NCBI RefSeq assembly: GCF_025840185.1
Contig: NZ_JAMPJU010000005.1
Location: 124,001 to 188,000, forward strand
Reading direction: 5' to 3'
DNA from: Brenneria izbisi
Lineage (GTDB): Bacteria > Pseudomonadota > Gammaproteobacteria > Enterobacterales > Enterobacteriaceae
DNA length: 64,000 nucleotides
Positions 8,425-17,695 of the stretch are shown piece after piece. The notes under the pieces were generated by a model. It was not told the DNA's origin. It made no database searches and saw only the letters and a list, made by a program, of their open reading frames with translations. Each line of letters opens with the position of its first letter. The first letter of the stretch is position 1. A program made the translations under genes and the position numbers.

Positions 8425-11400
8425 ATGTTTGAAAACGTCCTGATTGCCAATCGCGGCGCGATTGCCTGTCGTATTTTACGCACCCTGCACGATCTCAATG
8501 TTCAGGGGATAGCGGTCTATTCAGAAGCCGATATCGCCAGCCTGCATGTGCAGCAGGCCGACATCGCGGTCAGTCTGGGAGACGGCGGCGCGGCGCAAAC
8601 CTACCTGATGGTGGATAAGATCCTCGCCATCGCCGCAGAGACCGGGGCCAACGCCATTCACCCCGGCTACGGTTTTCTGTCGGAAAACGCCGCGTTCGCC
8701 GAAGCCTGTGAAGCCGCCGGTATCGCCTTTATCGGCCCCACGCCGCAACAACTACGAGTATTCGGGCTTAAACACACCGCACGCGCGCTGGCGAAAGCGC
8801 GCCACATCCCGATGCTGGCAGGTTCGGCATTGCTGGAAGATGTGGACGCCGCATTGACGGCGGCAAATCGCATCGGCTATCCGGTGATGCTGAAAAGTAC
8901 CGCGGGCGGCGGCGGCATCGGCATGCGCGTGTGTTGGTCCGCTGACGAGTTGGCGGAGGCTTTCGAGATCGTTCGCCGTTTGGGACAGAACAATTTCAGC
9001 GATGCCGGGGTGTTCGTCGAAAAATACATTGAGCGCGCACGTCATCTGGAGGTACAGATCTTTGGCGACGGCCACGGCGAGGTGCTGGCTCTGGGAGTGC
9101 GTGACTGCTCCGTGCAGCGGCGTAACCAGAAAGTGCTGGAAGAAACGCCGGCGCCCAACCTGCCGCCGGGGATGGATCAGGCGCTGTGCGATGCGGCGGT
9201 TACGCTGGCTAAAGCGGTCAATTACCGCAGTGCGGGCACTGTTGAATTTGTCTACGATAGTCAGGCGGCGCGTTTTTATTTCCTTGAGGTCAATACTCGT
9301 TTACAGGTTGAGCACGGCGTGACGGAACAGGTGTGGGGCGTGGATCTGGTGCGCTGGATGCTGGAGCTGGCCGCGGGCGAATTGCCGCCGCTGGCGGTGC
9401 TGGCGCAGGATTTATCGCCGCGGGGCCATGCGATCCAGGCGCGCCTGTACGCCGAAGATCCGGGACGCCAATTTCAACCCAGTCCGGGGTTGCTAACGGC
9501 GGTGAGTTTCCCTCCCGCCACGGATAACGCACTACGCATCGATACCTGGGTCGAGGCGGGCAGCGAAATTCCCCCTTATTTCGACCCGATGATCGCCAAA
9601 CTGATCGCCTGGGCGCCTTGTCGCCAAAACGCCCTGAGCACGCTCGATCATGCGCTGGCCGATACCGTGTTGTACGGGGTGGAAACCAACCGCGATTATC
9701 TGCGTCAAATCATCGCCGACACGCCGTTTGCCAGCGGCTTGCCCTGGACGCGCTGTCTGGAAACGCTGGTTTATCAGGCCAATACGTTCGAAGTCATGAC
9801 CGCGGGCACGCAAACCACGATACAGGATTATCCCGGTCGCCTCGGTTACTGGGCGGTCGGGGTGCCACCCTCCGGGCCGATGGATAGCCGAGCGCTCTGT
9901 CTCGGCAACCGCCTGCTGGGTAACGACGACGGCAAGGCGGCGCTGGAAGTGACCATCAGCGGCCCCACTTTGCGTTTCAATACCAATGCCGTCGCCGCGG
10001 TGACCGGGGCCGAACTGCCCGTGCTATTGGACGGCCAACCGCAAGCGATGAACACCGCGTTCCCGATCCCGGCGGGCGCCACCTTGCGCCTGGGCGCCCT
10101 GACGGGCGCAGGCGCCCGCAGCTATCTGTGTTTACGGGGCGGTATTCAGGCGCCGGATTATCTCGGCAGTAAAAGCACCTTCACGCTGGGACAGTTCGGC
10201 GGTCATGCTGGTCGTGCGCTGCGCGCGGGCGACGTGCTGCATCTGCCTGCGTTGCAGAACCACGCCAGCGGCGCGCAATTGCCTGCCGGTTTGATCGCCT
10301 CGCTCCCCGCCGTGCGTGAGATGCGGGTAATTTATGGTCCGCACGGCGCGCCTGAATACTTCACCCCAGATTATATTGACACGTTTTTTGCCGCCGAGTG
10401 GGAAGTCCACTTCAACTCCAGCCGCACCGGAGTGCGCCTGATTGGTCCGAAACCGGCATGGACGCGGGCCAGCGGCGGCGAGGCGGGATTGCATCCTTCC
10501 AATATTCATGACAACCCGTATGCCATCGGCGCCGTTGACTTCACCGGGGATATGCCGGTGATCCTCGGCCCGGACGGGCCAAGTCTGGGAGGATTCGTCT
10601 GTCCGGTCACCGTCATCGAAGCGGATTTGTGGCAACTCGGCCAACTTAAGGCGGGCGACAAGGTACGCTTTACGCCGGTCAGCATCGCCACCGCACGGCA
10701 ACTGGCGATGGCGCAAAAAACCGAATATCGCGAATTGCGCGCCGTTTGCCCGGACTGGCATCCCCAGACGCGCCAATCGCCAGTGGTCTTTGACGATGGA
10801 CTGGGCAACCAGCGACTGGTGGCCCGTCTCAGCGGCGACACTTATCTGTTGCTGGAACTGGGTGAACCAGAACTCGATCTGACGCTGCGCCTGCGTGCTC
10901 ATGTGCTGATGCAAATGCTTCAGACTGATGATATTGACGGCATTATCGATATCACGCCGGGGATACGTTCGCTGCAAATTCACTACCAACCGGAAACGCT
11001 GCCGCTGGCGCAATTGCTGCGCCGGGTGGCTGACGCATGGCGTAAGGTCGGTGAAAAGCAGGATTTGCGCGTGCCGTCGCGCATTGTTTATCTGCCGCTC
11101 TCCTGGGATGACCCGGCCTGCCAGTTGGCGATCCAGAAATACATGACCACTGTGCGCAAAGATGCGCCGTGGTGTCCCAGCAATCTGGAGTTTATCCGCC
11201 GTATCAATGACCTGACGGATCTGGATGACGTCCGGCATCGGGTGTTTGCCGCCAGCTATCTGGTGATGGGGCTGGGCGATGTGTATCTGGGCGCGCCCGT
11301 CGCCACCCCGTTGGACCCGCGCCATCGTCTGGTCACCACCAAATACAACCCGGCACGAACCTGGACGGCGGAAAATTCAGTGGGCATTGGCGGCGCCTAT

Positions 11401-12024
11401 CTGTGCGTGTATGGCATGGAAGGGCCGGGCGGATATCAGTTTGTTGGCCGCACCCTGCAAATGTGGAACCGTTACCGGGAAGTGTCCGCGTTTGACGGCA
11501 AGCCTTGGTTGCTGCGCTTCTTCGACCAGATCCGCTTCTACCCGGTTTGCGCCGATGAGTTGTTGCAAATCCGCCGGGATTTCCCGCTAGGACGTTATCC
11601 GCTGCGCATCGAACACTGTGAACTGGCGCTGACCGATTATCAGGCATTTCTTGCGCATGAGGCCGACAGTATCGCCGCCTTCCGCCGCCAGCAACGCGCG
11701 GCGTTTAATGCCGAACGGCTGCGCTGGGCCGATGCCGATCAGATCCCGGTCGACCACGAGGACGCGCCCACGCAAGCTCAGGCAAGCCTCCCCTTGCAAC
11801 CCGGTCAACATGGCATCGAAAGCCCGATTGCCGGTAATTTATGGCAGGTGGCGGTCGATGTCGGTTCCCGCGTCGTCCCCGGCGACACGCTGGTGGTGCT
11901 GGAGTCGATGAAGATGGAGATCCCGCTCGCCTCCCCTTGTGCGGGCGTGGTACGCGAAGTGAGGGCGCAACCGGGCTCGCCGGTCAGCGCCGGACAGTGC
12001 GTCATGGTGATTGAAGAAGTGTGA
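8425..12024 (+). CDS. Biotin-dependent guanidine/urea carboxylase
   Basis: This 1199-aa multidomain carboxylase has, in order, biotin carboxylase with ATP-grasp (residues 1-450, MFENVLIANRGAIACR, KSTAGGGGIGM near 157), a KipA-like carboxyltransferase half (from about 455, TIQDYPGRLGYWAVG), a KipI-like half (about 770-1060, YNPARTWTAENSVGIGG), and a C-terminal biotinyl domain with ESMKMEIP near 1161. The start at 8425 gives the standard N-terminus; the upstream frame to 8371 lacks homology and leaves only a weak GAGAG site. The riboswitch and DUF1989 pair argue that guanidine is the substrate, with urea a side substrate. No allophanate hydrolase gene follows, unlike most such operons. Confidence 0.92.
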   Translation: MFENVLIANRGAIACRILRTLHDLNVQGIAVYSEADIASLHVQQADIAVSLGDGGAAQTYLMVDKILAIAAETGANAIHPGYGFLSENAAFAEACEAAGIAFIGPTPQQLRVFGLKHTARALAKARHIPMLAGSALLEDVDAALTAANRIGYPVMLKSTAGGGGIGMRVCWSADELAEAFEIVRRLGQNNFSDAGVFVEKYIERARHLEVQIFGDGHGEVLALGVRDCSVQRRNQKVLEETPAPNLPPGMDQALCDAAVTLAKAVNYRSAGTVEFVYDSQAARFYFLEVNTRLQVEHGVTEQVWGVDLVRWMLELAAGELPPLAVLAQDLSPRGHAIQARLYAEDPGRQFQPSPGLLTAVSFPPATDNALRIDTWVEAGSEIPPYFDPMIAKLIAWAPCRQNALSTLDHALADTVLYGVETNRDYLRQIIADTPFASGLPWTRCLETLVYQANTFEVMTAGTQTTIQDYPGRLGYWAVGVPPSGPMDSRALCLGNRLLGNDDGKAALEVTISGPTLRFNTNAVAAVTGAELPVLLDGQPQAMNTAFPIPAGATLRLGALTGAGARSYLCLRGGIQAPDYLGSKSTFTLGQFGGHAGRALRAGDVLHLPALQNHASGAQLPAGLIASLPAVREMRVIYGPHGAPEYFTPDYIDTFFAAEWEVHFNSSRTGVRLIGPKPAWTRASGGEAGLHPSNIHDNPYAIGAVDFTGDMPVILGPDGPSLGGFVCPVTVIEADLWQLGQLKAGDKVRFTPVSIATARQLAMAQKTEYRELRAVCPDWHPQTRQSPVVFDDGLGNQRLVARLSGDTYLLLELGEPELDLTLRLRAHVLMQMLQTDDIDGIIDITPGIRSLQIHYQPETLPLAQLLRRVADAWRKVGEKQDLRVPSRIVYLPLSWDDPACQLAIQKYMTTVRKDAPWCPSNLEFIRRINDLTDLDDVRHRVFAASYLVMGLGDVYLGAPVATPLDPRHRLVTTKYNPARTWTAENSVGIGGAYLCVYGMEGPGGYQFVGRTLQMWNRYREVSAFDGKPWLLRFFDQIRFYPVCADELLQIRRDFPLGRYPLRIEHCELALTDYQAFLAHEADSIAAFRRQQRAAFNAERLRWADADQIPVDHEDAPTQAQASLPLQPGQHGIESPIAGNLWQVAVDVGSRVVPGDTLVVLESMKMEIPLASPCAGVVREVRAQPGSPVSAGQCVMVIEEV

Positions 12025-12144
12025 TAACGGTAAGGCGACCATCCCCGCGCAAAGCTACGGCATGAAGCGGGGATACGCCAGGGCTGACGGTTTGATTGCC
12101 CAGGCTGGGCAAGTTGCAGATACATTAGAACAGTCGAAACAGCG

Positions 12145-12597
12145 TTAACGCTCTCGAAACGTGACTGCCGCTACCATTTCATCCATGTCATAGCGTATTT
12201 GCATCGTAATTGAAATATGAAAGCCTGTAACAGTGAATCTTTCGACCCAACCAATTTCCTGCTTCATAATCACTCTTGGTGGAATACTATTTTCTGGTTC
12301 ACCAATGTTTTCATGTACCCATTGGCGTGACATGCTTTTCCGCAAGGGTGAAGGCAACTCATTGGGAAATGACCAATTTTTTACTTCATCATGCTGAATG
12401 CTCAATGTCACTTCTTTTAATATTCGACCTTCTCGAGCGAAGGCTAAATAAACACCTTCTTTAGCCATATCAAGACTGATAGTAGGTGAACCTGATGTTC
12501 CTTTAGGATCATTTTTGTATGTAATCACGCCATCATCTATCAGTTCTTTATAACTTTTTCCTAAGCTGCGTATCAAAGCTTCAACATTCACGGTCAT
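12145..12597 (-). CDS. Probable immunity protein (DUF6392-like)
   Basis: This 150-aa soluble protein resembles the DUF6392 family, which often sits beside S-type pyocin/colicin-like toxins. It opens with MTVNVEALIRSLGKSYKEL, and the rest looks alpha/beta, without signal or membrane segments. Its ATG overlaps the stop of the toxin gene by the ATGA arrangement typical of effector-immunity pairs. The region is richer in A+T than its neighbours and is oriented against the guanidine operon, as expected for transferred cargo. The family name is from memory of the motif pattern; the immunity role is inferred from position. Confidence 0.65.
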   Translation of the reverse strand: MTVNVEALIRSLGKSYKELIDDGVITYKNDPKGTSGSPTISLDMAKEGVYLAFAREGRILKEVTLSIQHDEVKNWSFPNELPSPLRKSMSRQWVHENIGEPENSIPPRVIMKQEIGWVERFTVTGFHISITMQIRYDMDEMVAAVTFRER

Positions 12598-14402
12598 TTG
12601 TACAATCCTTGCTCAGTATTCAGTTTGTGCATCTTCGTCCTTGCGGCCTCAAGCTGTTCCTCGGTAACACCATACTCTTTAAGGGCTGGCTTTATCGCAT
12701 CAAAGTTCAGATCCAATGCTTCTCTCAGGTTCTTAGCGTCTTTAGCTATTCGATCTGGGGTATTACGTTTACCGTAAGTTTGACTAATTTTCTGATGGAT
12801 TTCTTTGGGAATAACTATAGCAGCAACCAGATCTGTCAATTTACTAATCAATTTTTGATCAAGACCCGGATACTCATTTACCAAAAATGCTTCAACTGCA
12901 CTTCTTGATGGCATGTGATCAGCTTCATACTTTCCTTGCCGCGAACGTCCTTTAAAATTTTTGTACAAATCCACATCCAACAAGTTTACTGGCAGCTTGC
13001 TCAAATAAATATAAATCGGCGGAAACGCATTCTCCGGGAATACCAGAATATAATCCCGAAAATCCTTCTCGTCCGGGATAGGTGTTGCAAGGATACTGGC
13101 ATCACCCCTCTCTGGAATTTCAAATCCGGGTATTGCTGACGGGATAACAGGCTGCTCATCGTGCGCCGTATCCGTTGGCAATTCCATCCCCGGATTATCC
13201 GGTGTCCATAAGAGGGTTGGTCCTGTTGCGCCCTCTTCCCAGAACTCATAACGGTTATGGGGGACGTCATATTTCAACAGCCTGACACGTACTTGATCAC
13301 GCCCGCTCTCCATACTGGTGTGATAGCCTACGACTTTCAGCTTGCCCGTTTCCTCATCTTCTACCCATTGATAACGAACACGACTCGGCACCGTTCCCTG
13401 TTTTTTAGCAACGTCCAGCAATCTTTCAGATGTCAGTAAGTCTTCTTTTTCACCTTTCAGATACTGCTGAATCAACGCTCCCATCAGCAAAAAACCTGGC
13501 GCCATCTGCAACTGGCCTTGCCAGACTGACGGTCCTGAAAGATGTTTCATCTGATGTGTTAGTGCTTTAGCCGCATTCTGATTAGCCTGCGCTACAGCGC
13601 CACCTGCTGCGATTGCCGAACCTGCTTGCGCTGCCGCGCTAACCATTACCAGTTGTTGAGGCGGCGGCAACATCGCGGCATCGGCTTTACCTACCAATAG
13701 GTCGAATATCGTCTTATACCACGGCTCCATGGGTGGCAACGCTGGGCGCTCAACCGTGTTGGATGATGCTCCGGTAAATGATTTAGAGAAAACAAAGGCA
13801 TCGGTTTTGGCCTGCACCGGAGACGTATTTTTCTTTTTTGCCGCCTGCGCATATTGCTTCACTTCACCCGGTTTTTCTGATGATGGGGCGGCATGACCAA
13901 CAGGCTTAGCGACATACACGCTCATTTCCCCAATATTGGTCTGCGGCTCTTCTTCCGTTCCCGCGTCCGTACAGCCTGCGCGACGTAAACAAGATTTTGC
14001 AAACACGGGTTCCATTGCCAGCATCGGTGTTAACGCCAACAGCGGAGAACGATTCAACACCGCCTGTTTAGCGCATTCCTGAACCGGAGATTTATAGGGC
14101 GTATCACCAATAATGACGTTGCCGCTGCCGGAGATAATCACGCCGCCGCAACTAATCCCATCACCAATGCGGGCTGCGGGTTTGCCATTGATAGAGACGG
14201 TCGACGAGCCTTCAGCAATAACGCGCGAGTGCATGCCGTGTGGTTTATCAGGACAAGGACAACCGTGAAACTGAACGGTGTCTCCTTTACGGGCGGCGGG
14301 CTGACCGTTGATGCTGACATCAGGGCTGCCTTCAATGATCGGGGTTTCCGGGAAGCAGTCATGACCACTTCCGATATCGTTAAGACGGGCGGCACCCGGC
14401 AT
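12594..14402 (-). CDS. PAAR-tipped S-type pyocin/HNH-like toxin (T6SS cargo effector)
   Basis: This 602-aa polymorphic toxin has three parts. Residues 1-105 are a PAAR domain with repeated xGSxxVxINGxPAAR turns that would sharpen a type VI secretion spike. A linker with a short Ala-rich stretch (MVSAAAQAGSAIAAGG) follows. A pyocin-S-type domain (about 310-470, ending FPPIYIYLSK) leads to a C-terminal toxin with YEADHMPS and IPKEIHQKISQTYG, which looks like a His-containing nuclease site. The start at 14402 is preferred (AGGAGA 6 bases upstream). No VgrG or other T6SS gene is nearby, so the effector must use machinery elsewhere. The nuclease activity is inferred. Confidence 0.8.
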   Translation of the reverse strand: MPGAARLNDIGSGHDCFPETPIIEGSPDVSINGQPAARKGDTVQFHGCPCPDKPHGMHSRVIAEGSSTVSINGKPAARIGDGISCGGVIISGSGNVIIGDTPYKSPVQECAKQAVLNRSPLLALTPMLAMEPVFAKSCLRRAGCTDAGTEEEPQTNIGEMSVYVAKPVGHAAPSSEKPGEVKQYAQAAKKKNTSPVQAKTDAFVFSKSFTGASSNTVERPALPPMEPWYKTIFDLLVGKADAAMLPPPQQLVMVSAAAQAGSAIAAGGAVAQANQNAAKALTHQMKHLSGPSVWQGQLQMAPGFLLMGALIQQYLKGEKEDLLTSERLLDVAKKQGTVPSRVRYQWVEDEETGKLKVVGYHTSMESGRDQVRVRLLKYDVPHNRYEFWEEGATGPTLLWTPDNPGMELPTDTAHDEQPVIPSAIPGFEIPERGDASILATPIPDEKDFRDYILVFPENAFPPIYIYLSKLPVNLLDVDLYKNFKGRSRQGKYEADHMPSRSAVEAFLVNEYPGLDQKLISKLTDLVAAIVIPKEIHQKISQTYGKRNTPDRIAKDAKNLREALDLNFDAIKPALKEYGVTEEQLEAARTKMHKLNTEQGLYK

Positions 14403-14607
14403 CGTCATTCTCCTTTGACTATGGATATATCCGTTTTGATCTTACCCAGCAATAACGGACACGAGACGAAGTGACCATCATTCTCTCTTGGAGGCTGTCA
14501 TCGTTCCTTATTTCAATATGATCTTATTGCATCACATAGGACTGAAGAAAAGAATAGAGAAATATTGAGACAGGTAAACCTTATGCAGTGGTCGGATGCA
14601 ACAAATC

Positions 14608-14640
14608 CGCAGAAAGCCCGTAACCCCCAAAGTTACGGGC
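14608..14640 (-). terminator. Terminator of the NMT1-like ABC operon
   Basis: GCCCGTAAC and GTTACGGGC form a 9-bp stem with a 7-base loop (14616-14640). On the minus strand it is followed by TTTCT, just downstream of the last ABC gene. The remaining gap to the PAAR gene (14409-14607) shows nothing else. Confidence 0.7.
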
Positions 14641-14655
14641 CTCGTCTGTACGTGA

Positions 14656-15669
14656 TTATTTCGCCGCCGCTTCCCAGACGACATGGGTCATGGCGCTGTC
14701 GCCGGGATCTTTTTTGATTACCGATGCGTCGCCGCCGTTCAGCAATACCCCCACGGTGCGACGGTAAGCCGCAGGATCGAGGTAACCGATTTTCGGCGTG
14801 TTGGCGTTGGTTATCAGCCTGGCGACATTTTCCATCTGCCGTTGTTGGACTTCCTGCGTGGCAGAGCCGGACATATCTTCATTCACCACAATCTCGGCGG
14901 CCTCGGCTGGATTTTTTACCGCCTCATTCCAGCCTTTATAGGTCGCTTGCAGGAACTTCGCCATTTTCGCCACAAATGCCGGATCATTCAGGCTTGATTC
15001 CAGCACATACAAACCATCTTCCAGCGTCGATACGCCCTGATCCTCATAGGGGAAGGAAATCAGTTCGTCCTGTTTCATACCCGCGTCGATCAACTGCCAG
15101 TACTCGTTGTAGTTCATGGTCGAAATACAGGCCGCCTGATTCTGTAATAGCGGATCCACGTTAAAACCCTGCTTCAGTACTTTGATATCCGTATCCGGCT
15201 TGTAGCCCAGTTTATGCATCCAGTTGAAGAAGGGATACTCGTTCCCGCCAAACCAGACGCCCAGCGTTTTTCCTTTAAAATCCGCCGGCGTTTTAATGCC
15301 GGTGGATTTACGGCAGGTCAGCATCATGCCGGAACGGTCGAATATCTGGGCGATATTCACCAGCGGCACCCCGGATTCCCGCGCCGCCAACGCATCCGGC
15401 ATCCAGTTGACGATCACATCCGCCGATTTCCCGGCGATCACCTGCACCGGCGAAATGTCGGTGCCGCCGGGCCTGATGGTCACATCCAGCCCGGCATCCT
15501 TGTAGTAGCCCTTGGCCTGCGCGACGTAATAGCCCGCAAACTGCGCCTGAGGCAACCATTTCAGTTGCAAGGTGATTTTCTCGGCGGCCCAGGCGCCGCT
15601 GGTAAAGGAAAACGCCAGCGTTGTGGCGGCCACGATAAGGCATTTGCGGAACGCGGAACGATCTTTCAT
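14656..15669 (-). CDS. NMT1/THI5-like ABC substrate-binding protein, probable pyrimidine importer
   Basis: This 337-aa periplasmic binding protein has a signal peptide ending in SGAWAA and the NMT1/ThiY-like core ITLQLKWLPQAQFAGYYVAQAKGYYKDAGL. The family binds hydroxymethylpyrimidine-like ligands, and members next to pre/pyd genes are predicted to import pyrimidines or their breakdown products. The start at 15669 is supported by GAGGA 7 bases upstream. It is the last gene of a four-gene ABC operon and is followed by a hairpin. Thiamin precursor uptake is an alternative, but no thiamin gene or TPP riboswitch is present. Confidence 0.85.
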   Translation of the reverse strand: MKDRSAFRKCLIVAATTLAFSFTSGAWAAEKITLQLKWLPQAQFAGYYVAQAKGYYKDAGLDVTIRPGGTDISPVQVIAGKSADVIVNWMPDALAARESGVPLVNIAQIFDRSGMMLTCRKSTGIKTPADFKGKTLGVWFGGNEYPFFNWMHKLGYKPDTDIKVLKQGFNVDPLLQNQAACISTMNYNEYWQLIDAGMKQDELISFPYEDQGVSTLEDGLYVLESSLNDPAFVAKMAKFLQATYKGWNEAVKNPAEAAEIVVNEDMSGSATQEVQQRQMENVARLITNANTPKIGYLDPAAYRRTVGVLLNGGDASVIKKDPGDSAMTHVVWEAAAK

Positions 15670-15713
15670 CTGAGTATCCTCAAGGTAAAGTGGAACACAC
15701 AACGACAAACGGA

Positions 15714-16814
15714 CTACGACTCCCCGCGTACCGAGGGGTGCCAGAAATTCACTTTTTTCTCCAATCGCACCAGCAGCGCATAAAACACCGATCCAACCAC
15801 GGAGGCCACCACGATCGCCGCCCATACCGTGGACATATGCATACGCGCCGCTTCCGTCGAAATACGAAAGCCCAGCCCGGAGGTTGGAGAGCCAAAAAAC
15901 TCGGCGACGATAGCGCTGATAAGCGCCAACGTGGAATTAACTTTCAATGCATTGAAAATAAACGGCAGCGCTGCCGGGAGTCGCAATACCCACAGCGTTT
16001 TGCGCGGCGTGGCCGCATAGCAATACATCAGTTCACGTTCCAGCTTGCCGCTGGCCTGCAAGCCCGCCAACGTACTGACCAGAGCGGGGAAAAACGTCAC
16101 CAGCACAATCACCGCCGCTTTGGAAGGCCAGTCGAAACCAAACCACATCACCGCAATCGGCGCGACGCCCACCAGCGGAATGGTGCTCGTCAGGTTAGCC
16201 AGCGGCAGCAGCCCGCGTTGCAGGAAAGGCAGCCGGTCAATCAGAATCCCCACCGCAATGCCCATACCGCTGCCCAGCAGATAGCCCACCAGCACCGACT
16301 TCAGTACCGTTTGCACAAAATCGCCGCCCAACGGCCCCCGGTTTTCGTACAGCGCCTGAACGATATCCCACGGCGCGGGCAGCAGCACCTGAGGGACGGC
16401 AAAGGCCGTCACCAGCAATTGCCAGAAATAGATCACCCATACGCCAAACAGGGTCGCCACCACGCCGGCAGGCAATTTACGGCTGTTGAACGTCGCCAGA
16501 CGCTGTACGCTATGGCACGCCAATAGCCCCAAAGCCAAAATAGCCAACCAGTACGACGCATCGATCCGCGCCATCACGTCAGGAAGCAGTAGCAGCCCGG
16601 CCGCCGTCGCAATCAGGATCATCAGCAAGGTCAGATACCACGCTGACAATAACGGCAACATCGCCACCAGCGTCGTACACAGCAGCAACAGTAAAATCGC
16701 CGTCACCGCGTTGTCAGCGCCGGTGAATATATCGGGCAGCGCCTGACCCAGCCCCAGCAACGAGGTGAGCAATGCCGCGACCAGGCCAATACCGCCGGGA
16801 ACGAATTTACGCAT
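15714..16814 (-). CDS. ABC transporter permease with extra N-terminal membrane region
   Basis: This 366-aa permease is longer than the usual 250-270 aa. About 100 N-terminal residues form additional hydrophobic helices (LLTSLLGLGQALP, TAILLLLLCTTLVAMLPLL) before the BPD_transp_1 domain with its EAA loop (ELMYCYAATPRKTLWVLRLPAALP). The ATG at 16814 overlaps the upstream permease stop (TGATG), with a GGGGGG ribosome site. The pair of different permeases suggests a heterodimeric channel for the NMT1-like importer. Confidence 0.85.
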   Translation of the reverse strand: MRKFVPGGIGLVAALLTSLLGLGQALPDIFTGADNAVTAILLLLLCTTLVAMLPLLSAWYLTLLMILIATAAGLLLLPDVMARIDASYWLAILALGLLACHSVQRLATFNSRKLPAGVVATLFGVWVIYFWQLLVTAFAVPQVLLPAPWDIVQALYENRGPLGGDFVQTVLKSVLVGYLLGSGMGIAVGILIDRLPFLQRGLLPLANLTSTIPLVGVAPIAVMWFGFDWPSKAAVIVLVTFFPALVSTLAGLQASGKLERELMYCYAATPRKTLWVLRLPAALPFIFNALKVNSTLALISAIVAEFFGSPTSGLGFRISTEAARMHMSTVWAAIVVASVVGSVFYALLVRLEKKVNFWHPSVRGES

Positions 16815-17695
16815 CACTGCCCCCCTTTACGGCGTTTCATTACGACATATTCCGTCAGGCTGACCAACGCGGTCAGGAGCAGCCCCAGCACCGACGCCAT
16901 CACCAGAGCAGACCAGATCTGAATGGTGTTGCCGTAGTAAGATCCGGTCAGTAGTCGCGCGCCCAATCCCGCCTGCGCGCCTGTCGGCAGTTCCGCCACC
17001 ATCGTGCCAACCAGTCCGCTGGCAATCGCCACCCGAAATGCTGGAAATAAATAAGGCAACGCGGACGGCAGCCTCACCATCCAGAAAGTATCAATACGGC
17101 TGGCGGCGTAGGTATGCACCAACTCCATTTCCAGTTTCTGCGGCGAACGCAATCCTTGTACGGTAGCAATCGTCACCGGAAAGAAACAGAGGTACATGGC
17201 AATGGCGGCCTTCGGCAGCAAGCCGGTAATCCCCAGGCTGCCCAGGATCACCAGTACAATCGGCGCGATAGCCAGCACCGGCACCGTTTGCGACGCCACA
17301 ATCCACGGCAACAAGGCTTTGTCCAGTGTGCGGGAGTGCACAATAAAAATCGCCAGCAGCAGACCAAACACCACCCCCATCGCAAACCCCGTCAAGGCGG
17401 CGCTGGCCGTTACCCAGGCGTGCAATAGCAGATTACGGGGAGACGTGACCGGCCATTTGGTCAGGCTAGTCCAGATATCCGTCAGTATCTGGTGCGGCGT
17501 CGGCAGTACCGGACGCGTCATGTTCAGCGTGGAATGAAGCAGATCGCGCCAATTCCAGTCACCCGCTGGGGCCAGCGTGCGCTCAATCGCGCCCTGCGCA
17601 TTCAGCCCGATCGCCAGCAGATACCAGCACGCCAACGCGATGGCGATCACCACGCCAACGGGCAAGGCCCGGTAACGTAAAGCATTACTGTTCAT
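16814..17695 (-). CDS. ABC transporter permease (partner)
   Basis: This 293-aa inner-membrane permease has a BPD_transp_1 domain and the EAA-loop segment ELVHTYAASRIDTFWMVRLPSALP, closely similar to that of the neighbouring permease. A periplasmic stretch separates the first helix from the core. It overlaps the ATPase gene by 11 bases upstream and the second permease downstream, so the operon is tightly packed. The likely substrate is a pyrimidine or related nitrogen compound, by neighbourhood only. Confidence 0.87.
   Translation of the reverse strand: MNSNALRYRALPVGVVIAIALACWYLLAIGLNAQGAIERTLAPAGDWNWRDLLHSTLNMTRPVLPTPHQILTDIWTSLTKWPVTSPRNLLLHAWVTASAALTGFAMGVVFGLLLAIFIVHSRTLDKALLPWIVASQTVPVLAIAPIVLVILGSLGITGLLPKAAIAMYLCFFPVTIATVQGLRSPQKLEMELVHTYAASRIDTFWMVRLPSALPYLFPAFRVAIASGLVGTMVAELPTGAQAGLGARLLTGSYYGNTIQIWSALVMASVLGLLLTALVSLTEYVVMKRRKGGQ

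Noticed and set aside
10132-11325. A 397-codon open frame on the minus strand
   Set aside because: It lies wholly antisense to the guanidine carboxylase, has the low-complexity H/R/Q-rich look of a shadow frame, and has no ribosome site.
15690-16526. A 278-codon plus-strand frame
   Set aside because: Antisense to the ABC permease, same shadow composition.
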